From contig NZ_CP028475.1 in NCBI RefSeq assembly GCF_003047105.1, positions 1,674,001-1,738,000 of the forward strand: a stretch of 64,000 nt of DNA, written 5' to 3'. Position numbers and translations under genes: made by a program. This document shows positions 8,689 to 17,177 of this stretch, one piece after another. The notes beneath the pieces are model-generated. The model made no database searches. It worked only from the letters and a program-made list of their open reading frames with translations, and was not told the DNA's origin. Numbering within the stretch: position 1 is the stretch's first letter; each line of letters starts with the position of its first letter. Origin of the DNA: Celeribacter baekdonensis. Lineage in GTDB: Bacteria > Pseudomonadota > Alphaproteobacteria > Rhodobacterales > Rhodobacteraceae.

Positions 8689-9612
8689 ATGCCCCTCATG
8701 CAACTCAATGTCGACGGCCCTTTCCCCGCGTCCCAAACCAAGGACGCTTTAGAGCGCGCCTTGGCGGCAACCCCGGCGCAGGCGCCGGTGGTGATTTGCA
8801 TCCACGGTTATAAATTCTCCCCACAAGTGCCCCAACATGACCCGCATGATCACATCCTGTCGCTTGATCCCGGCGCGCGGTGCCCAAAGGCACTGAGCTG
8901 GCCACGCGGTCTTGGATTTGGCAGCAACGCGGCGGACGAAGGCCTGTGCATCGCTCTGGGCTGGGAAGCCCGCGGTACGATTTGGCAGGCTTACGCCCAA
9001 GCGCGACTTGCGGGCGAGGCCTTGGCCCGGCTGATTTGGACCATCAAGCGTCCGGTGCATGTGATCGGCCACTCGCTTGGCGCGCGGGTGGCCCTGTCGG
9101 CGCTGCCGCATCTGTCTGAGGGCGCCGTGGGTCGGATGATTCTTTTGGCCGCCGCCGAGTTTCGCAGCACAGCGAGTGTTGCCATGGACAGCGCCGCCGG
9201 GCGCAGTGCCGAGGTGATCAATGTGACCTCACGTGAAAATGATCTGTTTGATCTGATGGCCGAATTGGCGCTGACCCCGGATCATGGTGCATCGCGCACA
9301 CTGGGGTCTGGGCTTGGCCAAGACCTGCGCGGTTGGTGCGATCTTCAGATTGACGATGCCGGGACGCGGGCCTGTTTGGCGCAACTCGGCTATACAATCC
9401 CTGAGGCCGACAAACGCGTCTGCCATTGGTCGCCCTATCTGCGCGACGGGGTCTTTGATCTCTACCGCACTGCGCTGCGCCACCCCGAACAGCTTCCCAT
9501 CGGATTGTTGAAACATCTGATGTCTGACGCCCCTGCCCCACGCTATTCGCGTCTTTTCCGGGGCCCTCGGACACCTTCACTCTTGTCCTTTTCGCGCAAA
9601 GCGTCATCCTAA
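8689..9612 (+). CDS. Alpha/beta hydrolase
   Basis: This 307-residue protein has the oxyanion-side motif VVICIHGYKFSP (about 34-45) and the nucleophile elbow GHSLGA with Ser129, so the catalytic serine is intact. Substrate is unknown. The ATG at 8689 lies 9 bp after AGGGGAG; the longer frame from 8611 lacks a ribosome binding site and would run over the divergent metZ leader. A second hydrolase of similar HGY type (10381) lies two genes downstream on the same strand, hinting at a common origin. Confidence 0.8.
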   Translation: MPLMQLNVDGPFPASQTKDALERALAATPAQAPVVICIHGYKFSPQVPQHDPHDHILSLDPGARCPKALSWPRGLGFGSNAADEGLCIALGWEARGTIWQAYAQARLAGEALARLIWTIKRPVHVIGHSLGARVALSALPHLSEGAVGRMILLAAAEFRSTASVAMDSAAGRSAEVINVTSRENDLFDLMAELALTPDHGASRTLGSGLGQDLRGWCDLQIDDAGTRACLAQLGYTIPEADKRVCHWSPYLRDGVFDLYRTALRHPEQLPIGLLKHLMSDAPAPRYSRLFRGPRTPSLLSFSRKASS

Positions 9613-9662
9613 GGCCATCCTTCCAACCCTCTTTCCTTTGATGACCGCACGGAACCGTTTTC

Positions 9663-10379
9663 ATGATCGACACTCCCATTACGCTCTTCTATTGGCCGAC
9701 GCCAAACGGCTGGAAAATCTCTATCGCGCTTGAGGAAATGGACCTGCCTTATGAGGTCAAGTTCATCAACATCGGCGCGGGCGAGCAATTTGATCCCGCA
9801 TTCTTGAAACACGCGCCCAACAACCGGATGCCCGCGATTTATGACCCCGAAGGGCCAAGCGGTCGACCGATTTCTATTTTTGAATCGGGCGCAATCCTGC
9901 AATATCTGGCGCGCAAATGCGGTCACTTTTATGGCGGCGGCGAACGCGACCAAGTCGCCGTGGATCAATGGTTGATGTGGCAAATGGGCGGGCTTGGCCC
10001 GATGGCCGGACAGGCGCATCATTTCCTCAAATACGCGCCCAAAATGGAGCCGCCGCACGATTTGCCCTATGCCAAAGACCGCTACCGCAACGAGGTCGCG
10101 CGGCTCTATGGCGTTTTGGATCGGCGTTTGGCCGAAGAAGAATTCGTCGCAGGCGATTTTTATTCCATCGCGGATATGGCGATTTGGCCTTGGGCTTCGC
10201 TCTGGGAAGGCCAAGAGCAAACCTTGGACGACAAACCCCATCTGGCGCGGTGGATCGACCGGATCGCAGCGCGCCCGGCGGTGCAACGTGGCCGTGCCCT
10301 TGGGGCCGAGCGGCGCACAGATACCGCCCATGACAAAGCCGCGCAAAAGATCCTCTTTGGTGGGACAAAAGGCACATAA
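9663..10379 (+). CDS. Nu-class glutathione transferase (YfcG/YghU-like)
   Basis: This 238-residue protein has an N-terminal thioredoxin-like domain with TPNGWKISIALEE and ESGAILQYLARK, and the C-terminal block GGLGPMAGQAHHF that marks the YfcG/YghU Nu class. These enzymes act mainly as glutathione-dependent disulfide reductases using the TPNGxK threonine and asparagine. Cytosolic. Its stop lies 1 bp before the GTG start of the following lipoprotein gene, so the two are cotranscribed. Confidence 0.88.
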   Translation: MIDTPITLFYWPTPNGWKISIALEEMDLPYEVKFINIGAGEQFDPAFLKHAPNNRMPAIYDPEGPSGRPISIFESGAILQYLARKCGHFYGGGERDQVAVDQWLMWQMGGLGPMAGQAHHFLKYAPKMEPPHDLPYAKDRYRNEVARLYGVLDRRLAEEEFVAGDFYSIADMAIWPWASLWEGQEQTLDDKPHLARWIDRIAARPAVQRGRALGAERRTDTAHDKAAQKILFGGTKGT

Positions 10380-10380
10380 C

Positions 10381-11493
10381 GTGACAGTCTCCCGGCGGCA
10401 CTTTCTGTTGAGCGGCGGGGCTTTGGTCCTGACCGGCTGCGCGCAACCGTTGATCAACACGCCGCCGGAGGTGACACCGGAGCACACTCGGGACATTTTT
10501 GTCCTCACCAACCGCACGGTCTCGCCCGATGCGCATGAGGCGTTTGAAGGCCAGCGGTCCGACGCGGTCTTTTATCGCAATTATACGATTTCCGTGCCAC
10601 CGGACCGGAAACCGGGCCATTTCTCGTTTCCAAGGCGCAACATTGATCCCAAACGCGAATTCTTTGTCGCGCAGAGCAAGTCCTATGACGGCCCTGCCCG
10701 GTTTCGCACCGATTTAGACGCTGAAATCGCCCGCCGCCCCAAGGGCGATCGCGGCGTCATTTTGTTTGTGCATGGCTACAACGTTTCCTATGCCAGTGCG
10801 GTGTTTCGCGCCGCACAGATTGCCACCGATTTCAAGATGACCGAACCTATGGTGGCGTTTTCATGGCCCTCTGCGGGCCGCGTGTCGCAATATGCCTATG
10901 ACCGGGATTCGGTGCTTTATGCCCGCCGCGCCTTGGCCGATGCGATCAAAGATCTGGCCAAATCGAACGCGCAAAGCATCACCATCCTGGCGCATTCGAT
11001 GGGGGGTCTGTTGACGATGGAGGCGCTCAAAAGGCTGGCTTTGGAGGGCGATCAGCACACATTGGACGCGCTCAACGGCGTGGTGTTGATTGATGCCGAC
11101 ATCGACGTCGATGTGTTTCGCCGTCAGGTTCAGGATGTGTCGCCCTACGGCGTGGAACTGGCCGTTGTCGCCTCGCGTCGCGATTCCGCCCTTAAGATTT
11201 CGTCGATCCTGACCGGTGGTCACCCGCGCGTGGGGGCCGCAGATGACATTGCCGCACTGCGCGACATGGGCGTTTTGGTGCTTGATGTCACCAATGCGCC
11301 GGGGGCCGGGATGCTTGGGCATTTTGCCATGCTGCAATCACCCGAACTCTTGGCGATCATTTCGTCGGGACAGTTGGTCAACGACATCGTCGCGGGCGCG
11401 CCCGGTCAGGATATTTTGATCGACGGTCTGACGCTCACCGGCAACGCTGCCTTGGCGATTGCCTACCTGCCCTACACCGCCACCGGGAATTGA
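10381..11493 (+). CDS. Tat-exported lipoprotein, alpha/beta hydrolase (DUF900-like)
   Basis: The chosen start is GTG at 10381, one base after the glutathione transferase stop. It gives SRRHFLLSG (twin-arginine motif) followed by the lipobox LTGC with Cys20, so the product should be Tat-exported and lipid-anchored. The 370-residue protein has HGYN (131-134), a FSWPSAG block (160-166) and the elbow AHSMGG with Ser206, typical of DUF900 hydrolases. A frame extending back to 9994 is only the shadow of the upstream gene. The substrate is unknown. Confidence 0.82.
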   Translation: MTVSRRHFLLSGGALVLTGCAQPLINTPPEVTPEHTRDIFVLTNRTVSPDAHEAFEGQRSDAVFYRNYTISVPPDRKPGHFSFPRRNIDPKREFFVAQSKSYDGPARFRTDLDAEIARRPKGDRGVILFVHGYNVSYASAVFRAAQIATDFKMTEPMVAFSWPSAGRVSQYAYDRDSVLYARRALADAIKDLAKSNAQSITILAHSMGGLLTMEALKRLALEGDQHTLDALNGVVLIDADIDVDVFRRQVQDVSPYGVELAVVASRRDSALKISSILTGGHPRVGAADDIAALRDMGVLVLDVTNAPGAGMLGHFAMLQSPELLAIISSGQLVNDIVAGAPGQDILIDGLTLTGNAALAIAYLPYTATGN

Positions 11494-11496
11494 CCC

Positions 11497-12144
11497 TTAG
11501 GCCTTTGGTGTTTTGTCCTGAGCGCTGTCGTCTTCGGTCGAATGGCGACTCATCAAACCGCCTTGGGCCATGAAGAACGCGATCATCGCAATGGGCAGGC
11601 CAAAGGTTTTGAATTTGACCCAAGTGTCGGTCTCCATCGTGCGCCAAATCATCTCATTGGCCACGGCGAGCGCGAAGAAAAACAGCATCATCCGAAAGGT
11701 GAGTTTTTTCCAACCCTCCGCATCCAACGGCATGACCTCACCCAACACCAACGACAGATAAGATTGACCGCGCAGCAAGCCCACGCCCAACGCCCCGCCG
11801 AACAGCAGGTAAATCATCGTCGGTTTCATTTTGAAAAACCGTTCGTCATTGAGCCAAATCGTCAGCCCACCAAAAACCACGACCAAAACAAGCGTCATGA
11901 CCTGCATGACGGAGAGCTTTCCGGTCAGCCGCCAGAGCACAAAGGTCGATGCCGCCAAAAGCGGGATAAACAGCGCGGTCATCACGATGAACCCGGAATA
12001 GTCCGTGCCCGCGATGGTGAACACCTTGTCTTTCAAGATCACATAGCCCGCGAAAAACGCCAAGATCGGCCCCATTTCGAGCACGGTCTTGACCACAGGA
12101 TTGAGCTTTTTTTCGGCGATCGTCTCTGGTGCGTCTTCTGGCAT
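11497..12144 (-). CDS. ispZ: Inner membrane-spanning protein, septation protein A family
   Basis: This 215-residue protein has five to six hydrophobic segments with the YciB/IspZ blocks LEMGPILAFF, FKMKPTMIYLLFG and EMIWRTMETDTWVKFK. YciB proteins affect cell-envelope synthesis and septation; the molecular role is unsettled. The start at 12144 follows AAAGGACAGATC; a start at 12171 would overlap the upstream permease. It follows the DMT permease by 10 bp on the same strand and is probably cotranscribed. Confidence 0.88.
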   Translation of the reverse strand: MPEDAPETIAEKKLNPVVKTVLEMGPILAFFAGYVILKDKVFTIAGTDYSGFIVMTALFIPLLAASTFVLWRLTGKLSVMQVMTLVLVVVFGGLTIWLNDERFFKMKPTMIYLLFGGALGVGLLRGQSYLSLVLGEVMPLDAEGWKKLTFRMMLFFFALAVANEMIWRTMETDTWVKFKTFGLPIAMIAFFMAQGGLMSRHSTEDDSAQDKTPKA

Positions 12145-12154
12145 GATCTGTCCT

Positions 12155-13057
12155 TTATCCACCCATCTCAACTATGATCGCACCGACTGCAATCAAGGTC
12201 ATCAACGCCAAACGGCGTGGCCCAACCTTTTCGCCCAAAACGATCCATCCAATCAAGGCCGCAAACACGGTCGAGGTTTCACGCAACACGGCAGCTTCGC
12301 CGACATTGTCCAATCGTGTGGCTAACATGATGCAACCAAACGAAAAATACGCCACGATGCCGCCGGCAAACCCACGTAGTGCCAAGGGGCCAAGCGCGGG
12401 CTTTTCGACCATCTGACGATAGCGCAACGCGGCAACAACTGGCATCACAAGACCGTCAAGAAAAAAGAACCACGCCAAAAAGGTGAACGGATCGGCGGTG
12501 GCGCGGATGCCATAGGCGTCATAGGTGGTGTAAAGCGCGACAAAAGACCCGGTCAAAACCGCCAACATCAAGGCGGGGACCATGGTGTCACGGCCCAAAG
12601 TGATGGTGCGCAAGTTATAAACCGCAAGGCCAAAAATACCGGCGATCAACACCATCACCCCCGACCATTGGATCAGGGTGAAATGTTCGCCAAACACCAA
12701 GCCCGCGCCGATGACCGCGAAAAACGGCCCGGTGCCGCGCACCACCGGATAGACCACGGTATAAGCGCCTTTGGTGTAGGTGTAGCCTTGGGCAACTTTA
12801 TACCCCATGTGGATGACAAACATGCCCGCAAAAATGATCCACATATGCGGTTCGGGCCATGGCACCACGAAAAGCGCAAACGGCGCCGCAATGATGCAAT
12901 AGAAAAAATCCATCGCGCCCCGAGACATCCACGGATCATGCCGCCCCTTTTGCAGCGCGCCAAACAAAGCATGTAAAAATGCTGCCGCCAAAGCCAATGC
13001 AAGGGCTGCGTGGTGACCGGCCTCTGTGCCTTCGAGGGAAAGAATCCAACTGCTCAT
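12155..13057 (-). CDS. EamA/DMT-family permease
   Basis: This 300-residue protein has ten predicted membrane segments in two EamA halves. Signatures are YPVVRGTGPFFAVIGAGLVFGE in the first half and LRETSTVFAALIGWIVLGE in the second. DMT permeases export or import small metabolites; the substrate cannot be told from sequence. AGGACGCT precedes the ATG. It heads a pair with ispZ. Confidence 0.85.
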   Translation of the reverse strand: MSSWILSLEGTEAGHHAALALALAAAFLHALFGALQKGRHDPWMSRGAMDFFYCIIAAPFALFVVPWPEPHMWIIFAGMFVIHMGYKVAQGYTYTKGAYTVVYPVVRGTGPFFAVIGAGLVFGEHFTLIQWSGVMVLIAGIFGLAVYNLRTITLGRDTMVPALMLAVLTGSFVALYTTYDAYGIRATADPFTFLAWFFFLDGLVMPVVAALRYRQMVEKPALGPLALRGFAGGIVAYFSFGCIMLATRLDNVGEAAVLRETSTVFAALIGWIVLGEKVGPRRLALMTLIAVGAIIVEMGG

Positions 13058-13125
13058 AGCGTCCTGCTACAGAAGCACATTGAAAAGGGCCAGAGGATTA
13101 AGCGCACAGGGGGGGGAGGGCAAAC

Positions 13126-13145
13126 ACCGGGGGCGCCCCCTTCTT
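13126..13145 (-). terminator. GC-only hairpin downstream of the ftsY operon
   Basis: GGGGGCGCCCCC at about 13130-13141 is a perfect palindrome just after the stop of the last gene of the ftsY operon. No T run follows on the reverse strand, so termination is uncertain. Confidence 0.35.
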
Positions 13146-13152
13146 GGTCACA

Positions 13153-13584
13153 TCAGGCGGCAAGCGGGCCGCGACGTTCGCGCAGACCTTCGATTTCCGA
13201 ATAGGGATTGGGCACAAGCGCGCCATCTGTCGCCTCGATAAACGGATACGCCGGGTCAAGATGGGCGGCCCGAATGAGCGTTTCTTCTAAGGTTTGGATG
13301 ATGAAATCCGTGCGAAACGCCGGCAAAACCCCCATGCCCCAAATCCGCGCCGGGCGGTCTTCGCGCTCGGGATCGACCACCAACATCGCGGTGCCAATCA
13401 AACGCTCGCCCTCAACCACCACCATTTCGGCGTAGAGTTGACGGTCGTCGGGCCAGTCCTCTTCGGTCTCCTCCGGGCACACCGGGTGATCGAAAAACAG
13501 CTCCTGCATGGATTCGCGACGCTCAACAACGTCACCGCCCGAAACCCAGTTGCCCGGGCCGATTGCGTGCAGAATTTCTAACAT
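13153..13584 (-). CDS. Conserved hypothetical protein coupled to ftsY
   Basis: This 143-residue acidic, soluble protein has no signal peptide and no family that I recognise. Its ATG overlaps the ftsY stop as TGATG, so it is translated by coupling with ftsY. A TTG one codon upstream could also start it. The central part (MVVVEGERLIGTAMLVVDPE, WGMGVLPAFRTDFI) looks like a compact alpha/beta domain, with a GNAT-like look but no clear acetyl-CoA loop. Function is not assigned. Confidence 0.7.
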   Translation of the reverse strand: MLEILHAIGPGNWVSGGDVVERRESMQELFFDHPVCPEETEEDWPDDRQLYAEMVVVEGERLIGTAMLVVDPEREDRPARIWGMGVLPAFRTDFIIQTLEETLIRAAHLDPAYPFIEATDGALVPNPYSEIEGLRERRGPLAA

Positions 13585-14792
13585 CAAACCTCCAGACCCA
13601 TCAGGGCCTTGGCAAAATCTTCGGGATCAAACGGCGCAAGGTCGTCGATCTGTTCGCCCACCCCAATCGCATGGATCGGCAGGCCGAACTTATCCGCGAG
13701 GCTCACAAGCACACCACCGCGCGCCGTACCGTCGAGTTTTGTCATCACAAGGCCGGAGACATCCGCGAGTTTTTGGAAAATCTCAACCTGTGAAATCGCA
13801 TTTTGTCCGGTTGTCGCGTCCAGCACAAGCAATGTGTTGTGCGGTGCGGTGGCGTCCTTTTTACGGATCACCCGGACGATTTTGGACAGCTCTTCCATCA
13901 AATCGGCGCGGTTTTGCAACCGTCCGGCGGTGTCGATCATCAACAGATCTGCGCCCAATTCTTCGGCCTTGGTCATAGCATCAAAGGCCAATGAGGCGGG
14001 GTCAGAGCCCTCGGGTGCGGTCAAAACCGGCACGCCGGCGCGCGTGCCCCACACCTGCAATTGTTCGACGGCTGCGGCGCGGAACGTGTCCCCGGCGGCA
14101 ATCACAACGGTTTTCCCGGCGGCTTTGAATTGGCTGGCCAATTTGCCGATCGTCGTGGTTTTGCCCGATCCGTTGACGCCCACCACCAAAACCACCTGCG
14201 GTGCCTTGGGATACAGCGGCATCGGCTTGGCCACAGGCTCCATGATTCGTGCAATTTCACTGGCCATCAGGCGCTTGATTTCATCGACCGAAAGCTTTTT
14301 ACCGTACCGCCCCTCGGCCATCGCGGCGGTGACGCGCATCGAGGTTTCGACGCCCATATCGGCGGTGATCAACAGCTCTTCAAGCTGCTCCAACATCGCA
14401 TCATCAAGGGTGCGCCGCAGCACGGGCTGAGCCTCTTTGCGGCCCAAAAGGCGTCCAACCAAGCCCGGCTTTGTCGCGGGCGCAGTCGGTTCGGGCACCT
14501 GGTTCACAACGGTCTCAACCGGGATTTCCAACGGTGTCACTGCACGCGGGATCTCAATGGGTGTCGCGTCGGGTGTCTCAACCGGCTCAGGCGGCGCACC
14601 TGTTTCTGGGAGGGGCACGGGCTGTTCCAAAGGCGGCTCAATCGGCGCGACCTCGGGCACCACCGGATCGGCCAAAACCGCCTCATCCGCGCTGCTTTGC
14701 ACACCGCCATCTTCGACAATCGCCTCAAGACCCTCGTCGAGTTTCGACGAAGTTTTCTTTAGGCGAGATTTCAGTTTCGAGAATAGCGACAT
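13584..14792 (-). CDS. ftsY: Signal recognition particle receptor FtsY
   Basis: This 402-residue protein has an acidic, Pro/Glu-rich A domain (about 25-110), an N domain (about 115-190) and the SRP GTPase domain with the P-loop GVNGSGKTT (205-213), DTFRAAA, DTAGRLQ and TKLDGTARGG. It docks SRP-ribosome complexes at the membrane for co-translational insertion. The N-terminus MSLFSKLKSRLKKTSSKLDE is basic and amphipathic, as expected for lipid binding. It is followed by the coupled hypothetical gene. Confidence 0.97.
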   Translation of the reverse strand: MSLFSKLKSRLKKTSSKLDEGLEAIVEDGGVQSSADEAVLADPVVPEVAPIEPPLEQPVPLPETGAPPEPVETPDATPIEIPRAVTPLEIPVETVVNQVPEPTAPATKPGLVGRLLGRKEAQPVLRRTLDDAMLEQLEELLITADMGVETSMRVTAAMAEGRYGKKLSVDEIKRLMASEIARIMEPVAKPMPLYPKAPQVVLVVGVNGSGKTTTIGKLASQFKAAGKTVVIAAGDTFRAAAVEQLQVWGTRAGVPVLTAPEGSDPASLAFDAMTKAEELGADLLMIDTAGRLQNRADLMEELSKIVRVIRKKDATAPHNTLLVLDATTGQNAISQVEIFQKLADVSGLVMTKLDGTARGGVLVSLADKFGLPIHAIGVGEQIDDLAPFDPEDFAKALMGLEV

Positions 14793-14843
14793 TTGGCCTC
14801 CGTTCCTTGCTCACTTAATCGGTCTTGGCCTTTTAGAAAAGCC

Positions 14844-15493
14844 CTAGGCAACCGGTTTGAGAGCAACAAAGGCGAAAAGAATCGCCATTTGCCCAAGGAT
14901 GTACAGGGTCCACAGCGCATAGCCAGCCCAGCGCGCCCGCTTGGTCCCCGCCGGCATGCGAAACATCTGAAGCGCAAGGATCAGGTCCGAGGCCATAAAA
15001 AGCAGCGCGCCGACACTTGCCATGCGGTAAAGATCAGGCAGGCTCAGCGCCGCAACCGCCATCGCGCAAATCAATCCAACATAAATGCGCACCGGCCCCC
15101 GCAAGTCGCCCGTGAAGGGGCCAGCCAAAGCTCGCTTGAAAGCGCAAACCCGATCAAAAGGAGCGCGGGAAGGATGCGCCAGGTCTCGACCAAGCCAGAG
15201 AACAGTCCAAGATAACACAGATGCGCGAGGGCAAAACTCACCAACCCGGCCATAAACGCCCGCTCAAAGGGACGCGACAACGCCCAATCGCCCAAAGCCG
15301 ACAACGCCAAGCCCGCGACCAAAAGCCCCGGCGCGCTCTGCGTCATTGCGATCATGGCACATACTGCGACGGGAACGGTTTTGAGCGCGCTGTGCCAGAG
15401 CGTTTTGTCGCGATGGGTGACAGGCAAATAGGCCAGCGCCGCAAGAATGGCTGCTGCCATGCCGCCGCCAACGCCGATGTTAAATTGCACCAT
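14844..15493 (-). pseudogene. YhhN-family membrane protein, frameshifted
   Basis: Two overlapping reverse frames carry one protein. The first (from 15493) gives MVQFNIGVGGG to ELWLAP, the second continues FTGDLRGPVRIYVGL to FVALKPVA. Joined they give about 216 residues with seven to eight membrane segments, the length of the YhhN/TMEM86 lysoplasmalogenase-like family. The break lies at the run of four G at 15117-15120 (CCCC on the coding strand): one extra C restores LAPFTGDL. So this is a -1 event in a homopolymer, either a real mutation or a sequencing error. The start is taken at the ATG 15493. Confidence 0.75.
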
Positions 15494-15601
15494 CCCAATC
15501 CTCCCTGCCCTCTTTGACCTGCGCCGTCTCTATCGCGGCTGAATGCTTTTGCACCGATAGGGGACACCGCCTATAGTCTGCACATTCCAGAAGGTGCGTC
15601 C

Positions 15602-16672
15602 ATGATGTCCAATCCCCAAAAAACCGCTCACATCATTCGCTTTTTTGCCCTGTCTACCCTCGCCCCGGTTGCGCTTTTGTCACTGGGCGCGCTGTTTGGC
15701 GGGCTCTGGGCGGTGGCCGGGTTTCTGTATATGACCGTACTGGCCTATGGCTTTGATCAGCTGGTCAGCCTCGCCCGCGACCCTGCCGATCCAGAGGCCG
15801 CATTTCCCGACGCCAATGCCCTGTCCACCATCCTCGCCCTTTCGCATTTTGCGATGATGCCCTTGGCCGTTTGGGCGCTCTCCGTCGGACCTTTTGCACT
15901 TTGGGAACGAGTGTTCATGTTTTTCGGCTTTGGTCTGTTCTTTGGACAGGTGTCCAATTCCAACGCCCATGAGCTGATCCACCGCTCGGATCGGACGTTG
16001 CGGCGGTTGGGCACGTGGGTCTATATCACCCTCTTGTTTGGCCATCACGCCACCGCCCATGTCCGCGTCCATCACCGCTATGCCGCCTCGGCTCAGGACC
16101 CGAACTCCGCCCCCCTAGGCATGAGCTATTATCGGTTTTTGCCACGCGCGTGGATCGGATCTTTTAAGGCCGGGCTGCGTGAAGAAAACACCCTGCGGGC
16201 ACGCGCCTCTGCCACTGATTTACACCCCTATGCGCTCTATCTTGGCGGGGCTGTGATCTGTCTGTTCATCACCTTTCAAATCGGCGGAATATTGGGGATT
16301 TTCAAATACATCTTGCTCGCGGGCTATGCCTCTTCGCAATTGATGCTCTCAGATTACGTCCAACATTACGGGTTGCGCCGCGCCGAAGTGTCTGAGGGCA
16401 AATATGAACCTGTGGGGCCTGCACATTCGTGGAACAGCCCGCAATGGTTCACTTCGTTTTTGATGCTCAATGCGCCGCGTCATTCTGATCACCACGCCCA
16501 TCCGATGAAGCCCTATGTCGCGCTTGAACTGTCGGATGACATGCCGCGCTTGCCGCGCTCCTTACCGGCCATGGCGACGCTCGCGCTGATCCCGCCGCTT
16601 TGGTTCAAAGTGATGGACAAACGTGTGGCGCGGGTGATGGCCGATGCGGACAAAGCTCCAACGCCACGTTGA
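15602..16672 (+). CDS. AlkB-like membrane di-iron alkane/fatty-acyl hydroxylase
   Basis: This 356-residue membrane protein has the eight-histidine signature of the integral-membrane hydroxylase and desaturase family: NAHELIH (121-127), HHATAHVRVHH (148-158) and RHSDHH (293-298), with DYVQHYGL (251-258) as in AlkB. AlkB uses rubredoxin, O2 and a di-iron site to oxidise medium-chain alkanes at the terminal carbon. No rubredoxin gene is adjacent. Somewhat shorter than typical AlkB (about 400). An alternative is a related xylene monooxygenase-like or fatty-acid hydroxylase. ATG ATG doublet at the start. Confidence 0.85.
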   Translation: MMSNPQKTAHIIRFFALSTLAPVALLSLGALFGGLWAVAGFLYMTVLAYGFDQLVSLARDPADPEAAFPDANALSTILALSHFAMMPLAVWALSVGPFALWERVFMFFGFGLFFGQVSNSNAHELIHRSDRTLRRLGTWVYITLLFGHHATAHVRVHHRYAASAQDPNSAPLGMSYYRFLPRAWIGSFKAGLREENTLRARASATDLHPYALYLGGAVICLFITFQIGGILGIFKYILLAGYASSQLMLSDYVQHYGLRRAEVSEGKYEPVGPAHSWNSPQWFTSFLMLNAPRHSDHHAHPMKPYVALELSDDMPRLPRSLPAMATLALIPPLWFKVMDKRVARVMADADKAPTPR

Positions 16673-16714
16673 CCAGTTAACCAGATGTTAAGAATGTGAG
16701 TGGAGCTCATCGCA

Positions 16715-17157
16715 ATGCTGTGGCATGGTTTCCAAATGATGAAAAAGCTGTCTCTCCCGGCCTCTTTGGCCCCCTTGATTTTGGTCTTCGCCACCTCAAC
16801 TTTCGCCGCACCGGCGGGGTCTGAGCCGCTGACTGGCAGCGAATTTGAAGCTTATGCCACCGGCAAAACCCTCACCTATGCTGAGGGGGACAACCCTACG
16901 GCGCCGAAGAATACCTCCCCGGCAACCGCGTCCGTTGGGCGTTTGACGAGGACACATGCAAAGAGGGCATCTGGTACGAATCCGGGCAAAACATCTGTTT
17001 CGTCTACGAGGACGGCTCCGCCCCGCAATGCTGGCAGTTCTTTGTTGAAAGCGACAAATTAAAGGCCGTGTTCCAAGGCGAAAGCGGCACAGAACTCTAC
17101 GAGGCCTGGGCCAGCGACGGGCCGCTCAGCTGTATGGGTCCACAAGTCGGGGTTTGA
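16715..17157 (+). pseudogene. Small exported protein, frameshifted
   Basis: The start at 16715 follows GGAG by 9 bp and yields a signal peptide ending in STFAAPA, then a domain up to YAEGDN. The frame then drifts. Shifting by one base near 16885-16896 (AACCCTACG, next to a run of five G) restores PYGAEEYLPGNRVRW, then a cysteine-bearing C-terminus with EDTCKEGIWYESGQNICF and ending at TGA 17155-17157. The joined product is about 147 residues, a periplasmic protein of a family that I cannot name. A single missing C explains the break; a sequencing error is possible. Confidence 0.65.
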
Positions 17158-17177
17158 TCCGTTCGACATCGGACCCG

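Noticed and set aside
9994-10380. N-terminal extension of the DUF900 lipoprotein
   Set aside because: It runs across the glutathione transferase gene in another frame; the GTG at 10381 gives a clean Tat and lipobox signal.
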